A stretch of 64,000 nucleotides of DNA, from positions 9,110,497 through 9,174,496 of the forward strand of contig NC_134542.1 of the NCBI RefSeq assembly GCF_050624435.1, read 5' to 3'. A program made the position numbers and the translations under genes. Positions 45,944 to 56,841 of the stretch are shown here, piece after piece. Within the stretch, counting starts at the first letter, position 1, and every line of letters starts with the position of its first letter. This DNA is from Tenrec ecaudatus (taxonomy: Eukaryota; Chordata; Mammalia; Afrosoricida; Tenrecidae). The notes under the pieces are model-generated. The model was not told the DNA's origin, made no database searches, and saw only the letters and a list, made by a program, of their open reading frames with translations.

Positions 45944-46319
45944 CTACGCAGTACACACATGGTACACACGTGTGAAGGTGTGGGGACTACTCAGTACACA
46001 CGTGGCACACATGTGAAGGTGTGGGGACTATGCAGTACACACATGGTATACACAGGTGAAGGTGTGGGGACTACTCAGTACACATGCAGCACACACGTGT
46101 GAAGGTGTGGGAACTATGCAGCACACACATGTTATACACAGGTGAAGGCGTGGGGACTATGCAGTACACATGTACACACATGAAGGTGTGGGGACTACGT
46201 AGTACACACGTGAAGGTGTGGGGACTACGCAGTACACATGTGGTACACACGTGAAGGTGTGGGGACTACGTAGTACACATGTGGTACAGAGGTGAAGGTG
46301 TGGGAACTACTCAGTATAT
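45944..46319. repeat. Minisatellite, about 9 units of 30-43 bp
   Basis: Each unit has 'ctacNcagtacaca', a variable ACACGTG/ACATGTG stretch, and ends 'gaaggtgtgggga'. Length differences between units come from loss or gain of ACAC/ATGTG steps, so it is a variable-unit minisatellite. Confidence 0.95.
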
Positions 46320-46479
46320 GGTCATAATGGAGGTGGAAAACGCTACAGAGCATTGTTTTTGCTTGCTTGGTTGTTTGCTTTTGCCTAACTGATGCTTTTT
46401 CTTCCTTTATGTTCAAGGGGGATTTGGGAAGTTCATGGGGAAATTCTATTATCTTTTAATCAGTGTTTTCCTTCACCTT

Positions 46480-46665
46480 TTTCCCCAAAACCACTTTATT
46501 GGAAACTAAGACAGATGTCCCACTATTCCCATAGTTCAGTCACATCAAGCACTTTTTCACAATTGCTACCACAGGCGGTTTCAAAATATTTTCTTCCTTC
46601 TTGAATTCCTTGATATCAACTCTCCTTTACCACCGCCCCCCCTCACCCAGGAATCCTCATCCTAC
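46480..46665 (-). mobile_element. Older L1 3' end fragment
   Basis: 'aaaaccactttattggaaac' followed by 'tagttcagtcacatcaagca' is a diverged version of the L1 3' terminus found next to it at 46765. Confidence 0.55.
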
Positions 46666-46744
46666 CGTCTCAGAGCTATAGGCTCATCAGTCCTGGGTAC
46701 ATATGCCAACAAAGAAAAAAACACAGAACAAAGATTCAAGATCG

Positions 46745-49700
46745 AGCTATCTATTTATTTTTAAGATGGTTTTATTGAGAGCTCTTACAGCTCTTATTGT
46801 ATTCCATCCATCAGTTGTATCAAACATATTGTCCATATGCACCCTCATTATCTTCTACACATTCACTTTGTATTTGAGCCCTTAGTATCAGTTCCTCTCC
46901 CCCACCCATGACCCCTTGATAAATTATAAATTATTATTATTTTCATAGCTTACACCGACCGCTGCCTCCCTTCCCCCACGGTTTCTGTTGCTTCTGCCCC
47001 TAAAGGTGTGTGTGGTTATGTGTGGATCTGGTTTCTGTGTGTCATAAACTCTTATCTGTACCACTGTACATGCTCCAATCTAGCCAGAACTGAAGGGCAG
47101 GAGTAGAGTCATGATAGTGTGTGGGGGGGGGCAGGGGGGTGGGGATGGGATGGGCGGAGGGTGAGGAAGCCTTAAGGAACCAGAGGAGCACTGCGTGTTT
47201 CATCAGAGCTACACTGCACCCTTGTTGACTCATCCCTTCCTTGTGACCCTTCAGTGAAGGGATGTCCCATTGTCTAAGATGGGTTTTGGATGTCTTTTCC
47301 AGGCCCCCTCGTTCTCAACAATATGTTTTTTTTGTTTTGAGTCTTCTGATGCCTGTTACCTGTTGATACCACATGATCACACAGGCTGGTGCGCTTCTCC
47401 TTTAAGACCCCAGACACTATATCTTTTGATAGCCAGGCACCATCAGCTTTCTTCACCACATTTGCTTGTACACTCATTTTGTCTTCAGCGATCATGCTGG
47501 AGGGGCGAGCATCACAGAATGCCAGGCTGTTAAAACAAAGCGTTCTTGTGTTTAGGCAGGGCTTGAGCAGAGGCCTGAAGTCCATCCACTACCTCAACAT
47601 ATTGCCATATAAATATATGTACATAGGCCAAATACCTCTATTTTTAGGAATTAATATATTTTTATATGTACACACCTATGTTTACAGCTCTAGCCATAGC
47701 ATTGCTTCCTAGATGTTTCCTCTTTTTCCTTTTACCTCCCTTCTGTCCCACCATCATGCTTGCTCTTCTTCTGCCTCTTAGTAATTTTTCTCAGCTAGAT
47801 TGCTGTTGCTCCAACACCCCCAGAATCTCGATATCCTCTTTACTGCTCTTTTAATTCCCTAGTTGTTCCCTTGTCTATGGCATTGTTTGCTCACTCCTCC
47901 CTTCCCCGTCTCCTTCTGCCCACAAGTCCCTCCAGAACCATTGGTCCCTACCTGTTGCTTTTTCCTCAGGCTTGCTTCCTATGCCTCTCTTGTATAAGTA
48001 GGCAGTCCAACAATAACAAGACAGAACAAAAAGAAAACAAAAGATTGAATAAAAGGGAAAAATAACAATAAATAGCAAAAAACCATCCAGAACGAAAAAG
48101 CATACACAGTTCCAGGTCTGTCCACAGACCTTTATGACTATCTCCCCACCAGTCCTGGGGTGTCCTGGGAACTGCCTCTCCTAGCCTGCAGTCCATTTTG
48201 TGGGATCCTCAGGGGCTTTGTGGCTTTGCTTTGCTCCCATTGCTGATCTGTTATGGTTCCTTCTTGGTTCGCCTTACTGTGAGGGGTTCAGACCAGACAC
48301 ACTCCCCACCCCTTGTCCTCTGTACACTCCAGCGAGGGGACATTGTGTCTTGAGCTGTTGTCGGCCCTACAGCCCTCTCTGTGCCTTAGCAGCTCCGCGC
48401 AGCAATGTTGTCCTCAAGGTTTGGTGTGCCGAGATGAGGTCTAGACCCATACTCCCTCTTTTTCCTTCTTGGTTTGCTTCTGCGTGGGTGTGGGAGGCCA
48501 GCCCTTCTCCCCAACCTATAGGTTTAGTATTGTCCTCTGTAGCACATACTTCTGGGGAGGAGGCCAGTTTGACTCTGATTGGGGCCCGCCCTGTAGCCCA
48601 TTCTGTGCATGAGTTGCTCCATGTGAGTACATTGCCCTCAGGCTTGGCCGTGGTGGGGTCTGCATGCACACTCCCATTTCTGTGGAGACATAAACAATAC
48701 CCTCCCCCTGGGTGGGTTAGTGCCCTGCTCCCTCAGTGCCATTGTCTCCCTCTCCAACCCCCTTTCTCCCCACCCCCTTTCCCCTTCTTTGTGTTGGAAT
48801 GACATGTACATCCTTGGGTTTGGCCTGTTCCCCACTCAATTGCCTGTACCTCAACCCATAGAGTGTAAGATAAGTGGCTTTTCTTCTACACCTACTGTGC
48901 TGATTATACTTACTTGGTGGACTCATGTTGTACTTGTCCTTTTGTGACTGGCTACCCTTGCTTAGCATACTTTCCTCCAACTCTACAGGAGACAATGTGC
49001 TTCATGCGATCCTGAGTGCTTTTTAGTGATGCGTAGTACTCCATTGGGTGTGTGTGCCCGAGTTTTCTTATTCACACCTCTGTCCCTGGAGATTTAGATT
49101 GTTTCCAATTCTTTGTGATTGTGATTGTGCGGCAAATACTTTGAGCACAGATGGCTGGTCGTGGTTTATTTCTTACCTCTTCTGGGTATTTGCCCATTAG
49201 GGGTATTGCTGGGTCGTAAGGTAGCTCAATTTCCATTCGCTTTAAATATTGCCAGATGGCTTTCCACCGTGGCTGTATGCATCTACAAGACCACCAGCAG
49301 TGGAGGAGAGTTCCTATCTCGCCACATCCCCTCCAACACTCGTTCTCTGATTTGGGCTATCCTCAAGGATGCTAGGGGGTATCTCATAGTTGTTTTAATG
49401 TACATTTCTCTAATAGCTAATGATCCGGAGAATTTTCTCATATGTTTATTGGCCATTCGGGTCTCCTCCCTAGTGAAACTTCTGTTCAGGTTTTTTCCCA
49501 CTTCCTCAGGGGGTTAACTGTCTTCTTCTTTTTGCAGGCTAGCAGGGTATTGTAGATTTTAGTAATAAATCCTTTGTCGGTTGTGTCATTGGTAAAAATC
49601 CTCTCCCAATCTGTGGGTTCCTTTGTTGCTTACTTGGTGAAGGCTTTCAACAACCACCCGTATATCCATTTGTCGATTTCAGCTTCATCTGTGTGGGTAC

Positions 49701-50042
49701 CCTCCCTTAGCCTATGTATTTCCTGTGCCAACGTTCTTAAGCTTGTCCCAGTTCCTTTATTGATGGTTCCGATAGTTTGGGGTTTTATTCCTAGGTCTGT
49801 GATCCTCCACCTGGAGTATGTTCTTGTACATGGGGTGAGGGAAGAGTGCGGTTTCATTTTCAACAGGTGGTTGTCCATGTTTCCAGCACCACTTCTTAAA
49901 GAGGGCATCCGCCTCCCACTGGATGCTTTTGGGGCCCTTGTCGAAGATCAGTTGTCTATATGCTGATGGTTTTATTTCTGTGTTTTCTGTTCTTTTCCAT
50001 CAGTCTGAATATCTGCCTTTATTCTAGTACCACCCTGTTTTG
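46745..50042 (-). mobile_element. L1 with long 3'UTR and ORF2 C-terminus
   Basis: The 3' end at the left reads 'tggttttattgagagctctt'. About 2.2 kb of 3'UTR follows, with the blocks seen in all other tenrec-type copies. From about 49000 the minus strand carries the ORF2 C-terminal region up to about 50042. This is the longest L1 in the window and anchors the short 3'UTR pieces elsewhere to L1. 5'-truncated. Confidence 0.85.
49000..50042 (-). pseudogene. L1 ORF2 C-terminal remnant
   Basis: In the minus frame ending at 49283 the peptide includes ANKHMRKFSGSLAIREM and IKTTMRYPL, characteristic of the L1 ORF2p C-terminal region downstream of the reverse transcriptase. A second frame (49630-49908) reads DKWIYGWLLKAFTK, so at least one frameshift separates them. 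The endonuclease and reverse transcriptase parts are absent. Confidence 0.8.
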
Positions 50043-51300
50043 ACCACAGGGACTGTCTAGTAGGTGACCACTACCTGTGATCTACTATGCTGGTGGGTTG
50101 GACTGCTATGTAGGCTGGTTGCCCAGGGACTCAGTGGTCAGCTGTGAGAGGGGCATCAGAGGTTGGGTTGAGGCAGGCAACTGTAGGTATGCCACTGCGT
50201 CTGTTGGTGCAGGCCTACAGCATGGCCATGGGCTTTGGAGGGCAAAACTGGTAGAGCCAGGTTCTGGCTTGGGCTGTGTCTATCTGAACCTATTGGCCCT
50301 TCCTGTTTTGTTATGTTAAAATCCTAGGACTTACTCTGGGGATTCTAATTCTGGCTGTCTTGTTATGTTAATGCTACGCTAATGGCAGAGTTCTGGTGGC
50401 CTGCATTCAAAGGTACACAGAGGAGCACAACCAGGAATTGAAAGCATTAAAAAAAATTTCCCTCCTTTTTCTAATGGCCTTGTGGGGTGCCCTGGTATCT
50501 GAACTGTTAGGCACTTCCTTCAGGAAGGGAACCCAGCTTAGGGGAGTGGGTTTGGGGCCCACTGGATCCAAATTCTTCCCCGGCTGCACTCCTGCATCAC
50601 TCTAGGCCTTCCGGCACAGTCCTGCAGGTTGTGCTCTGGGGAACTGCGTTCTGTCACAGGTAAATATGCAGAGGCAACCATGCTGGCAGGCGTGGAGCAG
50701 GGGAGAGGAGGAAAGTGGGTGGCCAGTGCAGTCACTCACTCCTGGCTGGGGAGGGGAGCTGTTAAGCCCTACACTGCAGGAGCAGGGTGGATAGCAGAGA
50801 GGAGCAGCAGAGGGTGTCAGGCCTTGTGACTAATTCTCGGAGAGCCTGGGGTTGTGACCCCTTTTAGACAGCAGCCTGGGAAAACGACTGCTTGCTACCT
50901 ACAGGACTCGGTTCTTGGGCACAGGAAGGGGTGCTGGACTCGGTCTTGCTGGACCTGGCAAGGGGTTATTAGCTTAGAGCGTTTCAGTGAGTTCTGGACT
51001 CGCTTCGTGGGTGAACATGGCAGGGGGAGGTCTGATCCAGACCCTAGTACACCGAGTCTATTCAGCACCCAGCCTCCCAGGATCGGCCTCCTTACTTCTT
51101 AATGTTCTGGTCTAACAACAGCAGCGCCGGGCGGGTGAGTCTGCCTGGACGCCTTCTTGACTCGTCCTCCTGGAGAACTTTTTGAAGGCCCCTTTTGTTT
51201 GGTTTCCACCTGCTTGTCAGTTTGTTGTACTGTGGGGACTTGTGTGTCGCTGTGATTCTGCAAGTCATGTGCCTGGTCTTTGAAATGCCAGCAGGTCACT
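50043..51300. other. Unassigned GC-richer block next to the L1
   Basis: No gene is recognised here. It has higher GC and more CpG than its surroundings, for example 'cagcgccgggcgggtgag' (51121). It starts exactly where L1 homology ends and stops where the RTE-like block at 51300 begins. It could be single-copy DNA or L1 5' sequence in inverted orientation. Confidence 0.3.
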
Positions 51301-51460
51301 CAACGTGAACAGGTTTCAGCAGAGCTCCCAGACTGAGAACAGATTATGAAGAGGGAATCAGCGTCTACTTTGGAGCTGAAAACCTTAGGCACAACTTTGG
51401 ATCATTGGCACATACTGAAAGCCCAATGAATGGAAGCAGAACATTGTTGGAGACAGTGTT
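51300..51460 (+). mobile_element. RTE-related 5' block
   Basis: 'tgaacaggtttcagcagagc' and 'gaatggaagcagaacattgt' match the segment after the tRNA-like head at 4966. The head itself is missing. Confidence 0.5.
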
Positions 51461-51506
51461 TGTTTTCCAGGGATGCCGCATCAAAATACCAGCACTTGGG
51501 TAACTT

Positions 51507-51720
51507 AGAATAATATTGGCCCCGGCTACGGCCATACCACCCTGACCGCGCCCGATCTCGTCTGATCTCGGAAGCTAAGCAGGGTCAGGCCTGGTTAGTA
51601 CTTGGATGGGAGAATAACATTGGCCTCAAATAGCCGGAGTTGTGAGAATGGTGTAGGACCAGGCATTGTTTCCCTCTGTTGTGTTTAAGTCAGAAATGAC
51701 TCTACCGCACCCAACAACAA
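51507..51720 (+). mobile_element. RTE 3' tail, interrupted by a 5S copy
   Basis: 'agaataacattggcctcaaa', 'gagaatggtgtaggaccagg' and 'gcacccaacaacaac' are the last ~110 bp of an RTE element. It sits inside the MaLR between 'cttagaat' and 'cctagaat', its likely target duplication. Confidence 0.7.
51524..51613 (+). pseudogene. 5S rRNA retropseudogene, 3'-truncated and tailless
   Basis: Positions +1 to about +90 of the 121-nt mammalian 5S rRNA are present without indels and with three apparent substitutions (51525, 51546, 51587) against the canonical sequence as I remember it. Recognisable blocks are 'ggccataccaccctg', 'gatctcgtctgatctcggaa' and 'ggttagtacttggatggga'. The A-box and intermediate element are intact, but the C-box is cut at the truncation. 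The 15-mer agaataaTattggcc (51507-51521) recurs as agaataaCattggcc at 51611-51625, a target duplication matching at 14/15. No A-tail lies between the 5S end and the second repeat. Confidence 0.9.
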
Positions 51721-52499
51721 CCTAGAATTTAATCTCACAGTCGCGGAGGGTGGAAGTCCAAATTCAGGTCACCATTAGGGCCTTGCAGGGAAGATCCTTT
51801 TTAATTTCTGGAATTGTGCATTTGCATCTTCATAGGCATTTCTTCCTCAATCTATTTTTTGTCTCTTTCTGTCTCAAGATACCCTCAGATTGGATTAGGA
51901 CTCACCCTTTTCTTATTGTGAAAGACTTTATTTCTAAACAGGATCTCGTCCAGGTGTACTGGGGATTAAGATTTCAACGCATCTTTTGGGGGGAACATAC
52001 CATATCCCAAAGCCAATTGACAATACAGTTTTCAATTGACTGGGGAGAAAACCAGCAATTCTCCGTGAACCTAAGATGCCATCAATGTCAGGGCACCGTG
52101 CCTGTTTTTGTAGCGACATCAAGAGATCTCTGTCCCCTAAGGCCAATCTTGAATTTGAGGCGTGTCTCTGGGATGTTCTGGCTTTCAGCAGTTTCCCATT
52201 ATGATCTTCCTGCTTGCCAATTGAATTGCACTTTATACAAATCTTAAAATGTATCTTCTGCCTGTTAAATCAATCCTTGCATTAATGCACTTTTTAGATG
52301 TGCTGTCTCCAGAGACTCATGATTACCCGCAGGGCTCAAGGTCTTCCAGAGTGACCCCCTTCTAGAGTGAACTGTCTGTTATACACAAGCTTCTCTCTGT
52401 ATCGTTGAAGGTAGTAGCTCATTTTAAGCTCCCAAAAGGTAGATGTTTGCTTAACAATTTTTTTAAGAACCATTTTCTCTTCTGATGCTTTTAGCCCTA

Positions 52500-52600
52500 T
52501 AGTGTTGGTTCCAATTCACAGCAACAGGGCAAGACGCTGTCCAGTTTGTTCCCTTCTCACAGACTTAACTGCTGTGTTGTATCCCATTGCTGTAGCCACC
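52500..52600 (-). mobile_element. RTE 3' fragment, weak
   Basis: 'ttggttccaattcacagcaa' and 'cccattgctgtagccacc' resemble the reversed RTE end. It is highly diverged. Confidence 0.4.
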
Positions 52601-52919
52601 TGATTCCTCTCTCGGAACCCTCACCGTGCCAGGAGATCTCAGTGTTGTATGTGTAACGATCACTCACACCGAGCCGTCATGTACACGTGCACTATGTCAT
52701 CAAGATGCCGTGGAGGTGGGTTCGGTTCAGGATGACCACATGCATGTCCAAGCAGAATTAGGCCCAATAAGGTTTTCTGTGGCTGAACTTTTGAAAGTAG
52801 AACAGGAGGCCATTCTTTCTTATAAGGGACTTCTTCCAAGACAGAACTTCCAGGAACTTCCCGGAGCTGTGGGGTGGTCCCGTCTCATATTTACCCCCAC
52901 AGACTGCAGCTCCTAACAA

Positions 52920-53866
52920 CAGCAATAACAATATGAAGGACCTTTGAAGGTTTGGGGGAAAATTCTAGTATCTCTTAATTCCAATTTCCTGGATATATGC
53001 CGCTTCTGGTATACATATATGTATATGTATATGATGTATATGTATTTATCATGCATAACTTTATTTAGTGTAGTAAGCTATAAATGTATATAGTATTACT
53101 TCCTTCTAATCTCTTTGAGGAGTCCTAATCTGTTTCCAGAATAGTTTCTCATTCTTTGTAAATATTTATGATGTTATCTTTATAACTTGCCCAAAGGACA
53201 AACAGAAATAGCGGAGAGTGCTTGAGAGATGTCTTATTTTTATATAAAAGACTTTAAAGAAGCATGAAAAGGGAAATAGTGTTAGAAAGTCTATTTTAGC
53301 TTTCTTAACAAACTTTCTCAAAATAATCATCTCTTTAAAGGGGTGAGAAGCTAATCCTGGGCTGTCAAGTCACACTGTGAGGAAAATCTGTGACAACGGG
53401 CTTGGGAAAACACAGCAGCAGTGTGTACAAGGGGTTCTAACTTGAGAACCCTGAAAATGCTGGGAGAGTTGTTAATTTATTATCAACACAAATGAACACA
53501 TTCAGAAGTGGGCATGAATTAATGACATGATGCTAGGTACTATGTCAGCAGAAGGTAAATAGAAACAGCTGCTTTCTACTTTTTATCCAGTATTTTTAAA
53601 AATGAAATGTACTGATGAGAACATATAGAATCCCCCTACACATGTGTGCATTGCATGGAAGAGTTTTAAATAGGGGAAAGAAGAGCCCATTGAAAACATA
53701 CAGAGATGCGATCATAAAGCCATTTTGGGGCTAGGTGTTTGAAGTTTGTCTTACTATTTTTAACCTACCATAGGCCTCTGCGGATTCCTGAATTACAATT
53801 AAAAAATTAAATGAAAAATTTACTTGCATAATATCTAAGATATCTCTAAGACTGTATGTGTTATGG
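52920..53866. other. AT-rich single-copy intron sequence
   Basis: There is no ORF over 60 codons and no recognisable element; it contains a short (TATG/TATA) run near 53015. Confidence 0.5.
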
Positions 53867-54343
53867 GTAGACTAGAGAAACAAATTCATAGACACTCATA
53901 TGTGTATAAGAAGAGCTTTACATACAAGAGCAATTGAATATTGAGAAAACATCCCAGCCCAGTCCAGGTAGAGTCCTTCAGGCCGATATTAGCCATATGT
54001 CCGATACCACTCTATAAAGTCCTCTTCAGATGCACGGAACACATGAAATGACGTCAAATGCAGGAAGATCACAGGCCACTGCGTGGGACATCCTGTGGAT
54101 CCAGTGGTATTGTAAGCATCTCAGTGTGCATCTGGCTCAGGGCGCTAGCATAGTTCTATGTGTCTTCACAGGGATGTCTTACAGGTAGTGAGCATATGGC
54201 CCGCCTCCAGCGAGCTATTTATCTCCTTAGCATCTCCAAATGAGGTCATCAAACTACTACCTGATTGACAGGTTCGATTCTCCCCCTTCTCTCTGAATCC
54301 TTAAATTGACACCAGATTATGTAACTACCATACTATGTAACAT
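53867..54343 (+). repeat. Unclassified interspersed repeat, copy 2
   Basis: It is collinear with 37395-38025 over its full length: 'gtagactagagaaacaaatt', 'tattgagaaaacatcccagc', 'cctgtggatccagtggtatt', 'tccttagcatctccaaatga', 'acctgattgacaggttcgat' and 'ttgacaccagattatgtaac'. It ends just before an RTE. Confidence 0.75.
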
Positions 54344-54355
54344 GTTACATCAGGT

Positions 54356-54872
54356 AAATATGCTGCAAAAAGACCTCTTTAGAATATTGAAAATCAAGTA
54401 TGTTACTTTGGAGATTAAGCTACGCCTGACAAAAACCATTGTATTTTCAATTGCCTCATATGCAAGTGAAAGTTGCACATTGAATATGGAAGACTGAATA
54501 ATCAATGCATTTGAATTGTGATGCTGATGAAGAATATTAAAAGTACAATGGACTGCTAAAAGGACAAACAAATCTGTCTTGGAAGAATTACGACCAGAGT
54601 GCACCTTAGAGGCAAGGTTGGAGAGCCTTCATCTGACAGACTTTGGACATGTTGTCAGGATTGGCCAGTCCCTATGGAAGGCCATCATGCTTGGTAAGTA
54701 GAGAGACAGGGAAGTCGAGGAAGGCCCTCAAGGAGATGGACAGTCACCCTGGCTGCAGCATAGGGAACAATTGTGAGGATGGTGCAGGACGTGCCTTGTT
54801 TCGTTCTGTTGTGTACAGAGTGGCTGTGGGTCATTACCGACTCAATGGCACCTAACAACAACAACAACAACA
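54356..54872 (+). mobile_element. RTE/BovB-type 3' end
   Basis: 'gcaaaaagacctctttagaa', 'ctgctaaaaggacaaacaaa', 'aaggccatcatgcttggtaa' and 'atggcacctaacaacaacaa' are present. ORF2 C-terminal codons are recognisable but broken by stops. The (AAC)n tail is intact. Confidence 0.85.
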
Positions 54873-55086
54873 TGCAAATCCATTTAAGACATTTATAAAA
54901 GGGGCTTAATATTTCAACATATTTGCTTCAAATATTATCACTAAAGAAAGAAGATATTATATATTGTCATCTGTCAGTTTGCCATACGAGGTGGCTTGTG
55001 GGTGGCTGTGCCGCTGAAAGCTCTGTCACTGGTATTTGAGATACGAGCTCCCCTGGGTTTCAGAGGTGCTTGCAGACTAGCAGGGA

Positions 55087-55625
55087 CCAGTGTTGAGGAG
55101 CAAGGACATCACCTTGGGGACTGAGGCGTGCCTGACCCAAGGCATGGGATTTTCAGTCGTCTTATATGCATGGGAAAGTTGGACATTGAATATGGACGAC
55201 CGAATAAGAACCGATGCATTTGAATTACGGTGCTGGTGAAGAAGATTGAAAGGACTGCGGACTGCCAGAAGAACAATCAACCCTGTCTTGGAAGAATTAC
55301 GGCCAGAATGCTCCTGAGAAGCCAGGGTCCTGGGTTGGCGTCAGGTACGCTGGGCATATGATTAGGAGAGGACAGTCCCTGAAAAGGAAATCGTGCTCAG
55401 TAAACCAGAATGTCCATAAAAAAGAGCGAGACCCTTGACGAGATGAGTTGACGCAGTGGCGATCGCAATAGGCTCAAACGTAAGAACAATGTCAGGATGG
55501 TTCAGGACTGGGCGGTGTGTCCTCTGTTGAACACGGTGCGGTGTGTCCTCTGTTGAACATGGTGCGGTGTGTCCTCTGTTGAACATGGTGCGGTGTGTCC
55601 TCTGTTGAACATGTGAGTTGGAATG
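55087..55625 (+). mobile_element. RTE/BovB-type 3' end with expanded tail segment
   Basis: 'cgtgcctgacccaaggcatg', 'gaagaacaatcaaccctgtc' and 'gttgacgcagtggcgatcgc' follow the 54356 copy. The part equivalent to 'cagtgtttcgttctgttg' has expanded into the minisatellite at 55510. Confidence 0.85.
55510..55612. repeat. 26-bp minisatellite, 4 units
   Basis: Units begin near 55510, 55535, 55561 and 55587, with core 'gcggtgtgtcctctgttgaa'. The last three are identical except for one terminal base. Confidence 0.95.
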
Positions 55626-56731
55626 GGCGCCGTGGTCCTCAGCCAGTGCAGATCCACCGCGACAGGACCCCTCACACCCTCCCCCTCTCTTCGAGTTGGA
55701 TGTGTTGCTTCCCATGCATCCCTATGTTCTTCCCCTGTGCATGTGTGCACATACATCGATGCTTGTGATTGCTTGGTGCACTTTTAATATTTAAATACGT
55801 ACTATCAAGTAAAATAATGCTGGGGGGTGGAGCAGGCTACAGAAAGCATTTCTTCTATATTATTAAAACTATTTGTTTCTTTTATGCACTGTAAGTCTAA
55901 TTTCTAGTATTTCGGTTTATTGATTTTATTGAGAGAGCCTTTTTAGGTACAATTTCGAACTTGAATAAAGTTAACTCGGATAATCTGGTTTTAGATAATT
56001 TTGTGTGTTCCTTGTTTAAGAAACTTTGTGCCCTAAGATTATGAAATCTCCCATACTTTCCTCTTAAATTATTCTGTCCCACATTTAGCTCTTTAAACTA
56101 TGTATCATTTACTTTAGTATCTAGTGTGAGGCAAGGATTCCATCTTGATAGCCAATTGACTCAAAATCAATGATTGATTTGTCTATATTTTAAAACTGAT
56201 TTCTGGTGCTATCTTGATCCTAATTTTTTTGTTTTAAAGAGAACTTGGCATATGACTTCATAATATTAAGGCTCTTGGACTTGGTATTATTCTTGAACAA
56301 AATTGAGAAAATTGTGTTAATAAGCTTGTCATCTTCACTAACTTTGGAGTATATTTCATTTTGAAATTAAAAATTATACTTGCATAAGTAAAGATGCTTC
56401 TTCTTTGAGACAACTGGTGTGTCACAAAAGGATTTAAGTCAGATACAATTTTAGTTCTCCTCCTTTTATAACCACCCAGACCAGAGTTTAAGTCTGATGG
56501 GTAAGGAATCTGAAGGGTGTTAAAGGCTGTGACCCTTCTCTTTCTTAAAATATATATATATATTAAAAATTCTATTATTACTTTTTTTCCTTTTCTTGGT
56601 GAAATATAGCACATACAATGAAAAGCATACTCTGTGCGGTCGTAAAGGCCATCGAATGAGCCCAGTGACTGTATCCCAGGAACTCTGCTGCCCACCCTCC
56701 TTCCCCGCCACCAGTGTGGTGTTTCTACCCA

Positions 56732-56841
56732 CCTTCCCCTCACCCCTTCCCCTCACCCCTTCCCCTCACCCCTTCCCCTCACCCCTTCCCCTCACCCCTC
56801 CAGCCTCCTCCCTCCAGCCTCCTCCCTCCAGCCTCCTCCCG
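56732..56841. repeat. Two adjacent 14-bp minisatellites
   Basis: About five units of cttcccctcacccc run to about 56800, followed by three units of tccagcctcctccc. Both are pyrimidine-rich. Confidence 0.9.

Larger units (their letters stand above)
51465..52016 (-). mobile_element. MaLR (MLT1/MST-type) LTR remnant, interrupted
   Basis: 'catcaaaataccagcacttg' and, after the insertion, 'aatctcacagtcgcggaggg' with 'gtggaagtccaaattcaggt' are the reversed 3' part of a MaLR LTR. 'ttggattaggactcaccc' and 'gattaagatttcaacgcatc' mark its other end. It is interrupted at about 51506-51721. Confidence 0.65.

Noticed and set aside
45944-46319. CRISPR-like array of regular repeats
   Set aside because: Units are directly tandem and variable in length with no unique spacers, in a mammalian intron; it is a minisatellite.
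48200-48802. 200-codon + strand ORF
   Set aside because: It lies antisense within the L1 3'UTR; C-rich composition explains the lack of stops.
49125-49966. Two 130-codon + strand ORFs
   Set aside because: They are antisense to the L1 ORF2 C-terminal code, which is the real signal there.
51524-51613. Functional 5S rRNA gene
   Set aside because: The last ~31 nt, the 3' half of the C-box and the T-run terminator are missing, and target duplications show retroposition.
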